Position numbers and translations under genes: made by a program
NCBI RefSeq assembly: GCF_048771995.1
Contig: NC_133026.1
Coordinates: forward strand, 101,835,001 to 101,899,000
Reading direction: 5' to 3'
Source: Taeniopygia guttata
Taxonomy: Eukaryota; Chordata; Aves; Passeriformes; Estrildidae
Length of the DNA: 64,000 nt
Shown here: positions 25,001 through 39,726 of the stretch, one piece after another
How the letters are laid out: each line of letters starts with the position of its first letter
Numbering within the stretch: the stretch's first letter is position 1
Notes under the pieces: generated by a model
Told to the model about the DNA's origin: nothing
Database searches by the model: none
Seen by the model: only the letters and a program-made list of their open reading frames with translations

Positions 25001-28000
25001 TGCTACCTGTCAGCTCTAGATATCTGAATGCCTCCTCATCTTTTCACATGCTTTGATTTTCCCACAGCTAATGAGACGGCATGGGGCTGCCACACCATGA
25101 TCAGCACGGAAAAAAATATGAAGGGACAAAAGGCCACCCATTAGGAAACCAGAACCCAAAGGCCTAGGAATGCAAAACTGCTGTGTTCCACCCACTGTTG
25201 CAAGAGGCTATATTTGTAAATCATTTATGCTGTATTATGTTTGCAACGCACTGGTGGTGTGGTATTCACTGCATGGCATAGTCTGACACTGTGGAAACTC
25301 ATATCCTTTGAAAAGTCCACTAATGGAGAATGGGAATAGAGATAATTACAAGAGTTGGCAGAGCTAAACCATCAGATCACAATAGCAAATTTGGCAACTG
25401 AATTGATTGGCAGCATGAGAGACTCTTCTCTACCAGAACAAGTTCTATTTTTGCCCTCCTCTCTTTCCAACTGAGCTCAGCTCCATGGTTGCAACAGAGA
25501 CCATATATTATTCTCTATGCCTAACTCATCTCTTTTGTGTTGATTTTCTTCTCAGTCAATTTTCTTTTCAGCAAACAGTGCAAAAGTTGTGTTTATTTCT
25601 TCTGTGTGGGTCAATGTATCTGAAGATAATTTCTTTCTTTGCTTCTGCACATGCACAACCTCTGTGCTGCATTACCACTGAGGATTCAAGTCCCAAAGTG
25701 TGTGCGTAAGGGTGCAAAGCAAAAATCTCATCATGTTCATGTTATTTGCTGATTTTTCTGTCATGCCTAAAACTACTGACAGGTCACCTTCCTGAAGCAC
25801 TGGAGCTCACTGCTCAGAAGTCAGCCCCAGGGACACACTCCAAGCTCTTCAGAAGTGATAGCCAAAGCCATGGGAAGAGAGGATGCATGAAAATGGAAGA
25901 GGAATGCGAAAAGCAAATTAGGTGGGTAAAGTGGGTGATAAAAGGGATAGCAGGGGGAAGGGAAAGAAGTAGCTCTAATGAACCTCGTAAAAAAGATTTC
26001 ATACAAAGAGAGTACTAGAGAATTAATAGATGCCAGCCAGACTTTTTCTTTTTTTTTTTCCTATGGATGAGTCCAGAAGAAAAATGCAAAAGCGTGTATT
26101 TTGAATGGCTGATATTACTCTGGAATCCACAATATCCAGCTGTTGGGACTTTGTTTCCTATGTCTGTGTGAATTTACAATGCCATTGTAGAGAACAGATA
26201 CTGAAATCTCAAAGCAGTGGGGGTTTCCCCTTGCTGCCATCTTGCACTGCATCTGCTCATCCGCATCAGTGTGAAACTCTGCTTATGGGGTTCAACAGCA
26301 GGCAATGTCTACCTTGTGATGGAGAAGATAACTGCACAAAGAACCATCCATATTCTGCCCGAGGCCATCCAGCACACCCATGGTGCAGCCCTCGAGCAGT
26401 CTCTCAAGCACCTTTTCTGTGTCTGAACCTTAGGAACAGCCTACTTCTCCCAGACCCATATGGGAACCCCAAGTTGCCATGTCTTCATGGGTGTAGAATG
26501 TCTGAAGCACCAGAGTGAGCTGCTGGGCAATGTCTCACATGGAAAGTCCTTCCATCCCCTGTGGCTTTTATTCAGGAGTACTGAGGGCTGGAAACATACA
26601 AATGGGCAAGCAATGGGCATTTGTCATGTCATGCGAGCTCCAGTGTGCTGGCCAGTATAACAATAGGTGTTTGAGGTATTCGTAGTTTTTCTGCCAGGTA
26701 AAAGAAGCTTGGCAGCCACCTAGTATACATCCTATCCTGCTGGACTCTCACATTGACCATTCTGTGCATTTCTTTTTACATTGCCTTTGTGCAGCAGCTC
26801 ACGTCTGTGCTCTGCAAAATCAAAACTGTCGGCAGTTTTCTAAATCTTGATTGAATTCATTAACCCAGATTCTTCTCCTGGTTACTTGAGGCAAATCCAG
26901 ATGTTCTCCTAGGTATACCTGAGGGGAAAACTTTGTTGAAAATGTTTTTGAACCTCTTTCTTTTGCTATAAACAATGCCCTTGGAACAGTTCTAAGCTGC
27001 TTTGCAAACTTATTTTTCCCCATTTGAAAGGACTGAATAAACTGAACAACTTGGCGGTGTATTAAAGCTTGTTTGAAACCACACACAAAAGAATTTGTGC
27101 AGCTCAAATGCCAGAGAAATGTGTTCACATGTGATTGAACATAATAGCCCAAGATTAGAAAATCTAGAAAGAAGCTAGGGGGGATTAAGAGCATGATCTT
27201 GTGAAAACTTTGATAACTTCGGATGAAAGTCAAGGCAATGAGGTAACCAGATGAGACTAGTTTGCCAAATTCTATCACTCTACCACAAAATAAGCAACAC
27301 AAAAAGAAGATTTTACTCATTTCACTTCCACTCTTATCCTGCATCTAGGCATGAATATAAATTTTTAAAGCCTTGCAGTATTAAAGCTATATATTTGTGT
27401 CAGCAAATTGAATACAATCTGTTTGGTAAATATTAGGAGCTCTAAACCCTTGGGCCAAATTCTGAAATGAGATGCACAAATACAGCTCTGATAGTCTTCA
27501 TATGCATGAAACAACAGAAAGCATAATTTGAGTGAGCCAAATCCATTCTTTTTAGCAATGTAAAATACTGGGAAAATACACTGGGCTAAATTCAGATCTT
27601 GGATGCATTTTTATAATTGAGATAATAACACAGCCAGCCATGTTACTGTAATTTTAAAATATGCTAGCAAAAAAGAGCAGAATGTTTGTTGTAGAGTCTA
27701 ATGGAAACATTCTCCTTCATGATGAGATGCTGAGTCTTTAAATAAAACTTTAGCACCTTTGTTCAAAAAATGAGGTGCCTACCTGTACCAAGAGTTCTGT
27801 GCATTTTGACAGAGCAGAACTGCAAAACCATAAGGAATCAAATAGATCCCAAAACCTACTTTTTCTTGTTCGCTCCACCAGAAGTTTGAAGCTGTGAGAT
27901 CTGCTAGATTTGTGTGCAACTCTATAGTTACTCCTCACTAGTAGGGTTAATGAATGAGTTTAAAATTTTCAACCACTATATCCTGAATAAAAACAAATTT

Positions 28001-31000
28001 ATATATTCCTCCTCTGAAAATGTCTTACAATTAAGTGCCTCCATATAATGGAGCTGGAGCTTGTTGTTCTAGACAACCAACTCTATTCTCATGATATTTT
28101 GAAAAACTTATCTCTCTATGACCATACTTTTCTAGTTCTCTAAGTCTCTAGAAAACTATCAGTTCCAGAAAAATAATTAAATACCTCAAGATGAAATTTA
28201 TAAAGCAAGCCATCTTCTGTACTTGTCCTCTGCCCTACACTCTAACAGAACATTCTGGTTCACAGGTCTTAGGCAACAAAATGAAGCATCAAGTTCTGTT
28301 TTACAATGATACTGAACTGGATGATTTGCTCTTTGGCACAGGTTTGAAGACAGGATTACTTAGAATTTTTAAATTTTTCTTATTCAAGGAGAAAGATTTC
28401 CTTCTTCATATTGACTCCTTTTGTTGTTTGCAAAACTAACATGTGGATCTAGAATCTGATTTTAAAAACTGTGATCAGGAGTGGTCTGATCTAGGGCTGG
28501 GGAATGGGTTAATCTCCTTTTATCTCTGTGATTTATACTGCTTTGTTGCAAGGAAAATAAAGTGTTATTACAATTCAATGTGTGTTACTACTTTCTGAGG
28601 AAAGGGCAACTTATTATGAAAAAGGCACAAAACTCAATGTAATTTGAAAATAACACAGCATAACTGATATTTCTTTAGAACAGGCTTATATGGAAGGGAA
28701 CCGGAGGTTAATTGTGCAAAATAGTATTACTGCACATCCAAATGCCATTTCTAAATGTTATAGTACATTAAAGTACACTGCAGTGAATTAATAGTCCTAG
28801 CAGTGATGATAAGCATGAGTGGATTTGAGGAGGTATCCTACAGCTGCTTTCTGTCAAATATAAGTAATACTAAGGAAACAAGGAACTCTGCTTTTGACCA
28901 GAGTTAATGAGACATTAGCAGTGAATAAAACAACTTTAAACCAAAACCTCCATATTATATTTTAGCAAAATATTGCCAAACAATTTTTTCAGTAGTGACA
29001 GAATGACTTTGCAGAGAAATTTGGCAAGCCTGTATAGTGTTTGGGTTGCTTTCTCATTTAAGGTGTCACTGATAGGATTATCTCATGGTATGTTAATGTC
29101 CATCCAGGCCAGCTTGGTGCAGCCTAAAGATCTTTCCACACTTTGACATCACTGTCAAGGGTGCAGATTGGTGTAGTATTCCCACGATGTCTGGACTGAT
29201 ATTCAGCCAAAGTCAAGCCAGTGCCACTTGAAGCTGAACAAATAATTCTTGCCAGTGGTCACATCAAATCAACAGCTTTCAGCTGCCGAGGTGCTGTGGG
29301 AAACAGCAAATGGTGACTGAGTGTCTGTCCTGAGAGACCTGTAGCTTTCAGTGTCACCTGGCTCGTTACGGTAGAGGTCACCCTCAAGGGAAGTAACTCA
29401 GTGCAGTGAAAGGGTAAGTGGACTTTTCTAACAATTTTTCTAAGGTAGCCGAAGGACTCAGATGCCACTTACCTATTTCTTTTCAGAAAACACATGGTCT
29501 GCTTTTAAAAAATCTCCCCTGGAAAGGTGCCAGAAATATATTGGGAATTCTATAATTCCACAACCCTTCCATAGCACTAATGCCCTTTGCTGCTGGAGAT
29601 CTCAGGGAAGGACAGAGGCAAAGACTCTTAATGGAATGTGTAGTGCTTCAGGATACATGAGATTGTATTTATAAACCAAGTCTACAGAAACACGGATTAG
29701 AGGAATGCCAACAAAAGAAGCAGTGTTCCAGGTGGCTACACTGCCTGGTCTCTGTAAGAGAGATGCAATTCTCTCTGCTGCTCAGTACAGGTCAGAGCTC
29801 TGCGCATCTGAACAGGGTTAAAGTTTCCAGAGATACTGAATAGAAGCATCACAAAACTATCTAGTACAGGAATAACACATTTTGCTGAAAGAAAAACTTT
29901 GAAGATTGGTGTGCAAGTTACCACTGAATGATTGCAGGGAGAAACTTAAATTTCTCTGAGTTTGTCTTGCATCTCTTAAGGAAAATTCTCTCAAGTAATG
30001 AGAGACAAAAATTTCCTTGAACTTTCATGTATGTACTGATGTATTATTGCCTTAAGCAAAAAGGCACGGCATAAATAACTGCATTACTATGCAATGCACA
30101 CTCCAGAGCGCTGTAATCACAGATACAATTGTAACAACAGGTCTATGTTGTCCCGTTAAATAGAGATCTGTAATTCAGACCATGCAGAATTGAGTGTGGT
30201 TTGTATCTCTCAGGATCATAAATCTAAGGTGGGAGTTTTACATTGCAACTTCCTTCACTATGGTGATTGCCATCAACTGCAAGGATAAGCTCCTACATCA
30301 ATTCAGTGCTAATAGGACTCCCTGGGTATCATCACCCAAGTGTCTCTGGCCAATTAAAGTTTTTCACTTAGTCAAACCAGAATGAATATTCTTTAATACC
30401 AATTAACACAATCTGTTCATCATTATGGTATTTTTACAATTGTACAATTGCATTTGCACAATTGGAATACATATGGTACAGAGAAAACCCCATAGCCTGA
30501 ACGAAACATCACCTTGTTCTTGAAATAGTGTCCTGATATTTTTACATGTGATGTTCTATCAGAGAATGAAAGAAAGCTCCAGGATAGTTGTTCAATTAAA
30601 TTTCTTGTTTTCATTTCAGAAAGACTTCAGCCATATATTTTAGGTAGTTCTGCTGTGCTATATTATTTGGAGCAAAATATATTATTAGGGTTATTTAAAG
30701 AAATTATCTCTTCCCTTTAAGCTGGTGGTACTGTGAGGGTTTGGGGGTATTTTTTCAATCCCCACAATATGACTTCACCCAAACAAGATATTAATTACAG
30801 TGCAAAGGAGAAGAAACAGATTTATGGTTGATGACAGTGAAGGCAATAATCCCAACAAATAGAGGACAGAGCCTAATAAAAAACAGTTATGATTTTTGCC
30901 TTGTCCCTGACTATGTAATTTCCTTGTTCTATCTGTGGGAGGACACACATTGCCTGAGCTGCTCCTGAGGCTCTCCAAAGTCATCTTTCACTCTTACATT

Positions 31001-34000
31001 TCAGCAGCAAGCACTTAGAGCAAACTTTCATTCTGTATAACAGCTATGTATTACCTAAGAAACATCAGCTGCAAGATTGTTCAGTGTGATTCTTGGAACA
31101 TAAAAATGATTGTTTTTCATCAAAATGTTCTGGTCCAATTTAACCCACTGAAACCAGCAAATAGTGAGAGTCTGAAATAAATAATTTTCAGATGACAGGA
31201 GAAAAGTACTTGGTATTAGGAATTGGAGGATATTTGTTCTTGCTCTGCCACTTGCTGCCTACAGGACTTTGGTCAAACTGCTTTCTTTCTCATGTTTTCC
31301 TTCCCTGTTCTCACTACTTCAATTACAAGGTTTCTGTTTGAGTTTGCACAGACGGTAGCACACTGCAATTCCATTCAACAGAGGGTACATTTACAAAAGC
31401 AGGCAGGCTTCCTCTATCATTAAGTTTACCAGTCCTGTGTTGTCGTGGGGTTTACTGGGGTTTTTTAAGGATGAACATCAGCTGCTGAAACTATATATTT
31501 TTGTTTTTGGTAAAACGAATTTTCTGGGTTTTGAGACTGCTGTGGGTGCAGAAAGAGGCATGTGGACAGGGATGCTCACAGCCCCTGTGCAAGCAGCTGG
31601 GAACATCTGATGGCAGGAGATGGAGCTTATTCCTCCTCAAGATAGTTCCTTGCCCTGGACACTCTTCACCACAGCCAACAGGGAATTCCTTCTCCTGACT
31701 TCAAGAAAACATTGCTTTCTTGGCTTAGACATAATTCAGACACAAATTTGGTAGAAGAATTACAGGGAGAGTAGAAAAGAGCGAAAACGTAAAGTCTCCC
31801 TCACGCTCAGATTGCACTGGGATTTGTAGCCAGACAGGTTTTTAGCCTGCTGCAGTCATTACCACATTTTGAGACCTCCGGTAATTTTCATCCATCATTG
31901 GATTGATTGAGACAGGGTGAATTTTTCTGGCTTTTCAAGGAACCTGGCTGGGTCACACAAAATGGTAAGTTCAGGCCGGCCCATTTCAGCAGGCGACAGA
32001 AAGCCACTTTAGACACTTATCTCATGGCAATCTCATACTTTGCCTGATAAAGTCAAATCAGATCAGAGCACAGCAGAAAGCAGAGTTCCTACTAGATCAG
32101 TAGAAGGGGAAAAAAAAAATCTACTTTTTCTAGGCCTTTAGTCTCTGCATAATCAGAGATTAGGCTGGGGAGTAGTGATGGAAAGGACTGAGGGAGGAGA
32201 ACTCTGCAGGGCAGAGAGCTGGCACAGAGCAGGGTGGCAGGGAAGCAGGAAAGAGCCTTCCAGCAGGTGAAAACAATTAGAGAAGAGACTGTGACCTATC
32301 CTGCACAAGTTATTAACACTTATTCCCAGATGGCTTTTATTAATAAAATTGTGGCCTAATTATGCCACAAAATTTGAATTTTGTTTTACTCTCCATGCTT
32401 CTGGGACAGGAAGCAAAATATATTCAGGAGAAATGAGAAGATGGTCCTGGAGACAAAAATTCCTGGCAGTTTTAAGTTTGTTTTTTTTTTTTTAAAGATA
32501 TATTATCCAATTCACTAGTGACTTTGCTCATGGGAAAGCAGACAAAATTGAAAAAACATGGAGACAGAGACTAGAAAAAGAGAAGAAACAGAATTAAAGA
32601 AAGAACAGAAATGAAGGACACAGTGCAGCTTCCTAAATTGTAAGGGGAAAATGTTATTGTCAAATACCGTGCATAACATGTATGAACAATAAATACTGTC
32701 TAAATCCTGTACAGAAGCATGAAGGGTATAGAAATGTCTGCCAGTATAGCCCTTCCTAAAAGCTCCATCCATCCAGGGCAAAATTGTGCAAGCAGCCTCA
32801 CAAAAGCCTGCTCTAGAGAGGCCAGTTTTCTCCCCTCCTCTCCTCTGGTGTTACTAGAACAAGAAAACCTGGGAAAAAAGTGGCTTTTTTTGTTCTCAGC
32901 AGTGCAGTACAAGCCTTAATTTATGAAGTCTCATTCTGAGTAGTCCTACTGTAACCTCAATGTACCTGCCAAAAGTTGAGAAAGTTTTAAAACACTGCAG
33001 GCTGAAGACATCATCTTGTTTTTTCATTCTATTTATTTTTAGTTTTCAGGTTGCTTTTAAAAAGCCTTGTGTTACTATGGTTATAACTGTGATGGTCAGA
33101 GGACATGGGTGAGCTAAAATTTGCAAGTCTTTACTGGTAAAACTAACACAATGGGAAAAAGGAGAAAGTCTTTCTGGTGTACAGCCTCTCCCTATGTACT
33201 TTTTCTGACCGTAGGGATTAGTCTAATAAAAGATTCTACTCCCACTCACAAACCTATCTCCCTGGCATAAGGATTGTAATTCATTTACAGCTCTAAGGGC
33301 CTTATATTACTATTTATTTTAATGTTGGAACAATCCTGAATGATGTGCCTCTGTATTTGATAGTCTGAATTTGAAGCACTAAAAGCAATTTGTGACATAA
33401 CTCACTCAGGCTTTTTTTTTTTTTTTCCTATTTTTGGTCCCAAATGCATAGCTTAACTCACATAATCAGAAAGTGGATTGATAGAACCTATTGCACCTTT
33501 AGTGCTTGAAGATGCATTAGCAATTTAGGAAAAGGTATTAGATAAAAACACTAGAAATTTTAGAAAATGTTAATCTCTTCCTTACTGAAATATACTTGCC
33601 TTGCCTGAGGCATCTTTGCTAGAGAAAAAAAAAATGGAAAAAAACAAGCTGCATTAAGATTTAACTGCAGGATTGAATTTAATTTTGTTTTATCACATTT
33701 GTACACAGGAAATGCATAAGAATAACTAGTTCTTCCTGCAAAAGGTATCATCAGAAATTTTTCTGACATGTTTGTAATTGTTTATGCAAAGAATATGATG
33801 GAGAATGCTGTGTCTCAGCAGTTGTAAGCAGTGCTAAAATCTAGTATAAAATAAACTTTTGCTACTTAAACTATTTGAGAAGACCAACCTGAAGCATATT
33901 CACTGCTGTTTGTGCAAGAACAGCTCCTCTGTGAACATGAAAGAAGAATTTTGCTCATCTGTAGTACATAGTTATAAATTATTTAAATTTGGGCTGAAAC

Positions 34001-35916
34001 CATGTCCCAGTTTGGTTTTATGAGAGTATTAAGCATGTTTTTTGATACTGGATAAGTAATAAAAAGTAATTAATACCAACAATACTAAGGACATAGCAAT
34101 ACTTCATAAGTACCTACTGCTACACTAGATGGTACCTCGGCAGACATGGATAATTGAGAGAGAGACTTTACAGATGCGGCTGTCACTTTCTTGTATCAGC
34201 TTACCTTCTAAACCTGCCTGGAAAAGAAAGGGAATAAACTGCTGTTTAACATGCATGCAAGAAAATTTGTTCTGCTCCTTATGGCCATGTAAGATTGAAG
34301 GATTTCTTTTGGGTTTATTATTAGCATAATCAGAAACATTGCACTCAATCATTTTGTGATAATAATTCTTCTTGTTACAGGGGGAAATCAACAGAAGGAT
34401 AAATCCTTTGTTTGCTTCTACGGGGACAAAACCAAAATAATCATGTTCATAACAGATTTACTCTGGAGTTTACATCAGGGTAAATGAAATCAGAAAACAT
34501 TGCAAACATATGTATTATGGACAGTAATGGGTGCCAAGTGTAGAAAATGCAGCATTACCACTTGAACTCAGTTTTACCTTTCACAGTATTACTGGGCTGC
34601 TTTTTTGCTCATGTCAGCTGATTAGAAGGCTAACATCCTGTAGGAAAAAAAGAACCAACAAAGTGAATTTTATATAACTGATTTCTTTAAAACCTTGGAT
34701 TTCCAGATTTCATGCTCCATCCAGTGTGACTTCTTATGAGATCCAAAATCCAGTACCTTTTAAATTGACAATATTATAGCTGAAGCGAAAGTTAAATAGA
34801 GCTCCTAGGACTGGATTAGCATTTTTTCTGGCAAAGAGGTAAAATTATATTAACAGATTTTTCCCAAGGACTCTGATACGTGTTCTTAGGGAGCAGGCAG
34901 TCTGAGAAGCAGTCAGAACCTCCAGAGAAGTGGTTCGTCACCACCTGGGTGGTGCTAAATGTACCAGCTTGTTTAAATAGCAAATGATTTTAAATATGAA
35001 AGGAGACTTCCTTCAAGAATTGTTATATTGAGCATCACAAAATTGCTGTGGTTTTCCTTTTTCCTCCCAGAGAGCTAACCTCCATCTGTTTCTGAAAGAG
35101 CTTAGCATTCATGAAGTAAGAAATTATATTTCAGAGCATAGCTCTTTATCACTCACCAGTTAATGGGGCTAAGAAAAGATTTGAGTAGATTCTTCTGACT
35201 TCAGTGCAAGCTCTGAGGAAACAAAAGGAATTGCCTGGAGATGTTGTGAAGGCATAGCTATTTGATTACAACTTAACCCCTTGCAATCAGAAAGAGACAA
35301 AAGGACAAACAACAGTTAGGTCATTACAGAAAATGCTGGTATTTGGCTGGTCATATTTCAACTGAGTTCTGAACTCTGAAACGCTGTTAGGCAAGCAGTA
35401 CTCTGGAAGGAACATAGAGGAAGCACTGAAAAGTGCAAGAGACCAATAGCAAAGGAGAACACATTTTAGAGGACATACAGTTTTCAGTTCCCTCCTCTGG
35501 AAGCTGGACAGTAAAAGGAAGCAGCAGTGATTGTTTGATATGTCCTTGACCAAGATATTTCAAGGACTTGGAATTTCTCTCCAGGTGTGTCTGAAAGCAC
35601 TGGAGAATTTACCTTTGTGTTAATACCCAACTCTTTCTTCTGCCTTTTATTGATTGTTGTTACAATGTTGATGGTTAGCTACTGAATATTCGTGGCTTAT
35701 GGGGGGCAATGCCCACCTTCTCTGTTGCCTGACAGTCTCTGAGCAAACTGCTGCTTAGCAAAACTCTCCTCTGTTCTGCTAGAGGTTGTTAGCAAACACA
35801 TTCCCTCAGTTTCCTTCGTGTTCCATGTCTCAGTGAACACAACTGAAGGAAAGCCACACAGTGGATAATTATTCAGTACATCTTGCTTATCCAACCCCCC
35901 ATGTGATTGTTTTATG

Positions 35917-35967
35917 TGTTGGTTGGCTGGTTGGTTGGTTGGTTGGTTGGTTGGTTGGTTGGTTGGT
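35917..35967. repeat. (GGTT)n tetranucleotide microsatellite
   Basis: GGTT is pure from 35929 to 35967, nearly ten units, with an imperfect GGTTGGC lead-in from 35917. On the minus strand it gives the Gln-Pro-Thr-Asn repeat of a false open frame. Confidence 0.9.
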
Positions 35968-38900
35968 CTGAATCTTGAATATGCCATAGAACTGTTATTT
36001 TAAGAATAGGTTAACTTCTTCAAAATATATTTTGATTAGGGCAAAGAAATGTCTCTTTTCAATAGCGTAGTTCAGTAACAGAAATATTTGCTCCCTCCCA
36101 CTCCCAAAATCAAGCTTCAGGCATAAAAAAAACCCATGAAGAGATCAAAAAGTTAAAAGCAGATGAAAACCTGTATCTGGTAATAGACAATTTTGAATGT
36201 AGCTGTCACTGCTGGTAATATGTGAATCCTTTTGTAAACACTTCCACACCTCTCCAGAATGTACATAAATGAATACCACATATAGCAAATAATCACATAT
36301 GTTGCAACCATGACAGTTTTATTCGTGCTAATAATGCTATTTTATACACTCACAAAACATATGGCAAGTTCATGCTTTTAAATTGGGTAAATCCCTCTTG
36401 TTTGACAGTGCTGTACTTGCCCTGAATCTCCAGAAGAATTTATTGAAGTTTGGGTCTCTCACCTTCAGGGCAATCACTTACAAGTGCCCTGGAGGGGCTG
36501 GGAACTCGGCAACAGATCAGCATTTCTAGGGGCAGCTCTTCCAAGGTAACTCACTTCTGAGAAGTCCAAGCCTAGCACACACACAGCACTGCCAGCAGCA
36601 AAACCACAGCTGTGGCACTTTTCAGCTGAAGCAGGGAGAAAGGATGCATTTAAGGAGACACAATACATTTCTCTGGTTGACTTGGCATAACCTGATGCGA
36701 TTTTCCTTTCAATTTGCTACAGTCCCACGTGTAAGTCAAATGGAGCAGTAACACATGTATCTACAGCATCTGTAACAGCAAACTTGCTTGGACACCGCTG
36801 GTTTGTTGGAGGGGGGAGGGAGGTTCTTCCTTCGTTTGGGGTGTGTTTTTTAATGTGCAGCTTTTGCTGTGAGTTCAGAATAAGTGGCATCATTTATTTA
36901 ACTTTTAATTGGGAATATTTTGACCTGATGATGTCCTTATGGTTTGGCTGAAACGTGTTCCTGGAACAGCAGGAATGTTTTCCTAGTTCTTAGTAAACTG
37001 AGAGCAAATAGAAGAGAAGGTGGGATTTTGGAGGTATAAAAACTTGTTGCTGCATGCCATCCTTTTACTGCTGGCATTTCTGATGTCCCTAAACCCTCTG
37101 TCTGCACTGCCCACACCCCGTTTGAAGGCACACTGGAAAGTCTCATCTTTCAGTCTAAAATAACATCAGTCTTTTCCATTGCAAAAGTGATCAGGAAGAT
37201 AAAACCATTATAAAAATCAGTTCACTGGGGTTAAGTGAGTGTCACTCAGCTTTCAAATACCACATTGTGAGGTCCCCATAAATGAAGGGAGAGAAGGAAG
37301 TTTGTTCTCTCAGTGTTGCAAAACCCACATTCCTGCACTAGGAATAGGGAGGAATCCATGTCTGCAGGAAAGAGGCAGCTGCTGAGGAGCTTTAAGGTGG
37401 TTAAAGTCAGCAAACAGAACTCCAGAACAGTTATTAGAAATGCTTGCCTAGAAATCTTGGTGACTTAACCAATTTAGCAAAGATCTTGAACCTGGTTCTG
37501 GACACAAGCAAACAAAAACCCCTTAATTCACTTATGTACACAGAGTGGAAAAAAAAGGGGAAATAAAGCCTTGCATACTGACCTGGTACACTCAGTACGA
37601 TTAGTGCAGAAATCAAGCAGCCTACACTGAGTAATTCTATTGTTTTGGGAGCTGCAGAAATGGCTGAGAGTAGAATCATCCTCCTCCTCAGCCATCCAGA
37701 GTGTTCAGCAAAGGAGCATTGTTGCTAATGGTATTTGATTTCTAATACCTTTTAACTTAGTAAGAATGGGGACAACCTCTAGAGACGGCAGTAAAAGTTT
37801 CTGAAATGTGGGTGATAAAGATGCTGAAGTCTGTATATACAAATGGTTTTGAATGAGAGGGACTGCAAACAGGAACAATATCAGCTGAGCTTACTTTTGG
37901 AGTTCGTCAATTATACTTTGTGAGGAAGAAGAAAGAAGAAAGCTTATTTTATGCAAAATCAGAAGAAAGATTTAGGCATTTGATTTTTTTAAAGTAAACC
38001 TTATTATTATTATTATATAGTTAAAAGCTGAAAATGATAGCTTCTAAGAAACTTTTTTCCCTCCTAACCAACAAAAAACTGAACAAAATTGACTACATTT
38101 AAAATCCCTCTGTATCAAAAGCTGAAAGCTTTGAATAGACGAATAAGAATAAATAAAAAGTAGTTTTGCACTAAAGAATAAAAGAATAATTTTTGCAATT
38201 CAGCATATTTAAAGACAGTTACAAGAAACAGAAAATACAGGGGGAGAGAATGAGAGAAGTGTGAGCACTCTTGCACATGTGTGTATGGGTATATGCATGT
38301 ATGTGTACCTGCAGAACGAATTAGGAATACATAAGAGTGAAATATACAACTGACCTTACTGCTGCAGTCTCAATAGATGAGGCAGTTAGACAGGAGTTGT
38401 CAGATTTTAGCTGCCTTTTTTTCCACAAATACCTCATCTTCCATTATTGTCAGGAGGGAACTTTTGTGCTTATTTTCTTGGAAAATACCAAAATGCACAC
38501 GAGCCATATGTTGGTTTAAGGCATATTCAAAATTTAGTAGCATTAGCACTGTTACTGTTACCACTATCTATCTGATAAACAGGTATTCTGGTTGAATGCA
38601 ATGCAGAAGTAAGTTCGCTTATAGATCATAAAGATTTTATAAATCATAAAAATGGTGGAAACACTTCCATGGATTTCCTGCTAGAAGTGTAGCAATAAAA
38701 CAACAACCATCATTGCCAAATCAAAGAAAAAAGAGCCTAAAGAAATTGATACTTTGCTATATTTTGTTGGCTGTAAGGGAGTCTAACTGAAATGAGCTGG
38801 TGGTAGTGGAGGTTGACAACATTTAACATGCTCTGAATGATATTCATCACCATCCTGACTGATTAACACCACAAGGAAGCTCATATCTAGAGCTAAATTG

Positions 38901-39155
38901 GGGGAGGCAGCAATGCAGTGAAGGTCATGGCTGACACTCTCATGCAAGGCTCCGCAAGCAGGAGAAATTATTTTCCAGGAGAGTTGTAAAGTTTAACAGC
39001 AGATGCAAAGTCCTTCCCTGAGATGGAGTAACCCTGAGCTGTAACACAGACTTGGGACTGGCAAAAAGGCAGCTCTGCAGAAAATTACTTGAGGCCTTTG
39101 GAGATGGCAAATTGCACAGGAGTCAGCAATGCACCCTTGCAGCAGTGCAGGTGAA

Positions 39156-39188
39156 CTGGGCTAAAGCTGTTGGGCAGCTTTAGCCCAG
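39156..39188. repeat. Perfect hairpin, 13-bp stem, 7-base loop
   Basis: CTGGGCTAAAGCT (39156-39168), the loop GTTGGGC, then the exact reverse complement (39176-39188). It ends about 35 bases before the recognisable start of the CR1 fragment. The stem is too short for a typical microRNA precursor, and there is no terminator-like T run. Confidence 0.75.
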
Positions 39189-39222
39189 GTGTAGCCAGCG
39201 AGTGGCTGGCTAAGAAAAAGAA

Positions 39223-39726
39223 TTATTCCCACAGTACTGGAGGGGCTTCACAGGAAATACTGCACTCATTGCTGGGACACCCAGTTCAAGAGAGACAGGG
39301 ACAAGCTGGACCAGGTACAGTGGAGGACCATCAAGTTGCTTGGCAGCTGGGGGACATGACATGTATGGAAAGGGAGCTGGGGGTTGAAAGAGAGGAAGCA
39401 GAGTGCTAACTACCTTCCACTGCCTAGGCAGGGTAGTTATAGAGAGGAGAAGCCAAACCCGACTCAGAGGAACAAGGAGAAATAGAATAACAAGTCTGCA
39501 CCCAGGGAAATCTGGACTAGATATTAGAAACACTTTTCTGTGAAGAAAAACTGCTTAAGTCTTGAAGCCAAGAAAGTTTCTGGAAACTCCATCACTGGGG
39601 ATTTAAAAGTTTGACAGGTAAAGGCCCTGAGCAACCCTAATCGGACTTTGAAATCGCTCCTGCTTTGTAGCAAGAATTTGGACTGGTTGACCTTCAAAAA
39701 TCCCTTCTGATACAACCTTCCTATGA
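39223..39726 (+). mobile_element. CR1 LINE fragment, 5'-truncated, plus strand
   Basis: From about 39223 the text follows the end of the CR1 reverse-transcriptase frame: GGGACACCCAGTTCAAGAGA, then GACAAGCTGGACCAGGTACA. Later come CTGGACTAGATATTAGAAACA near 39511, GACTGGTTGACCTTCAAAAA and TCCCTTCTGATACAACCTTC, ending CTATGAT at 39726. The frame is broken by stops and internal losses, so it codes for nothing. The 5' edge is approximate. Confidence 0.85.

Larger units (their letters stand above)
20631..39155. other. Intergenic, no gene recognised
   Basis: More than 18 kb with no supported gene. It includes a 20-bp palindrome (21611-21630), a CAAAA-rich tract (21981-22010), an 18-bp imperfect doublet containing CTATCTGAAGCA at 23004 and 23022, a GGTT microsatellite near 35.9 kb, and the 174-codon open frame at 26820-27344 discussed in the findings. 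No CR1, LTR or RNA gene was recognised. Confidence 0.5.

Noticed and set aside
35917..35967. Possible interstitial telomere sequence
   Set aside because: The unit is GGTT, not TTAGGG.
39156..39188. MicroRNA precursor
   Set aside because: A 13-bp stem is too short and the flanking bases do not extend the pairing.
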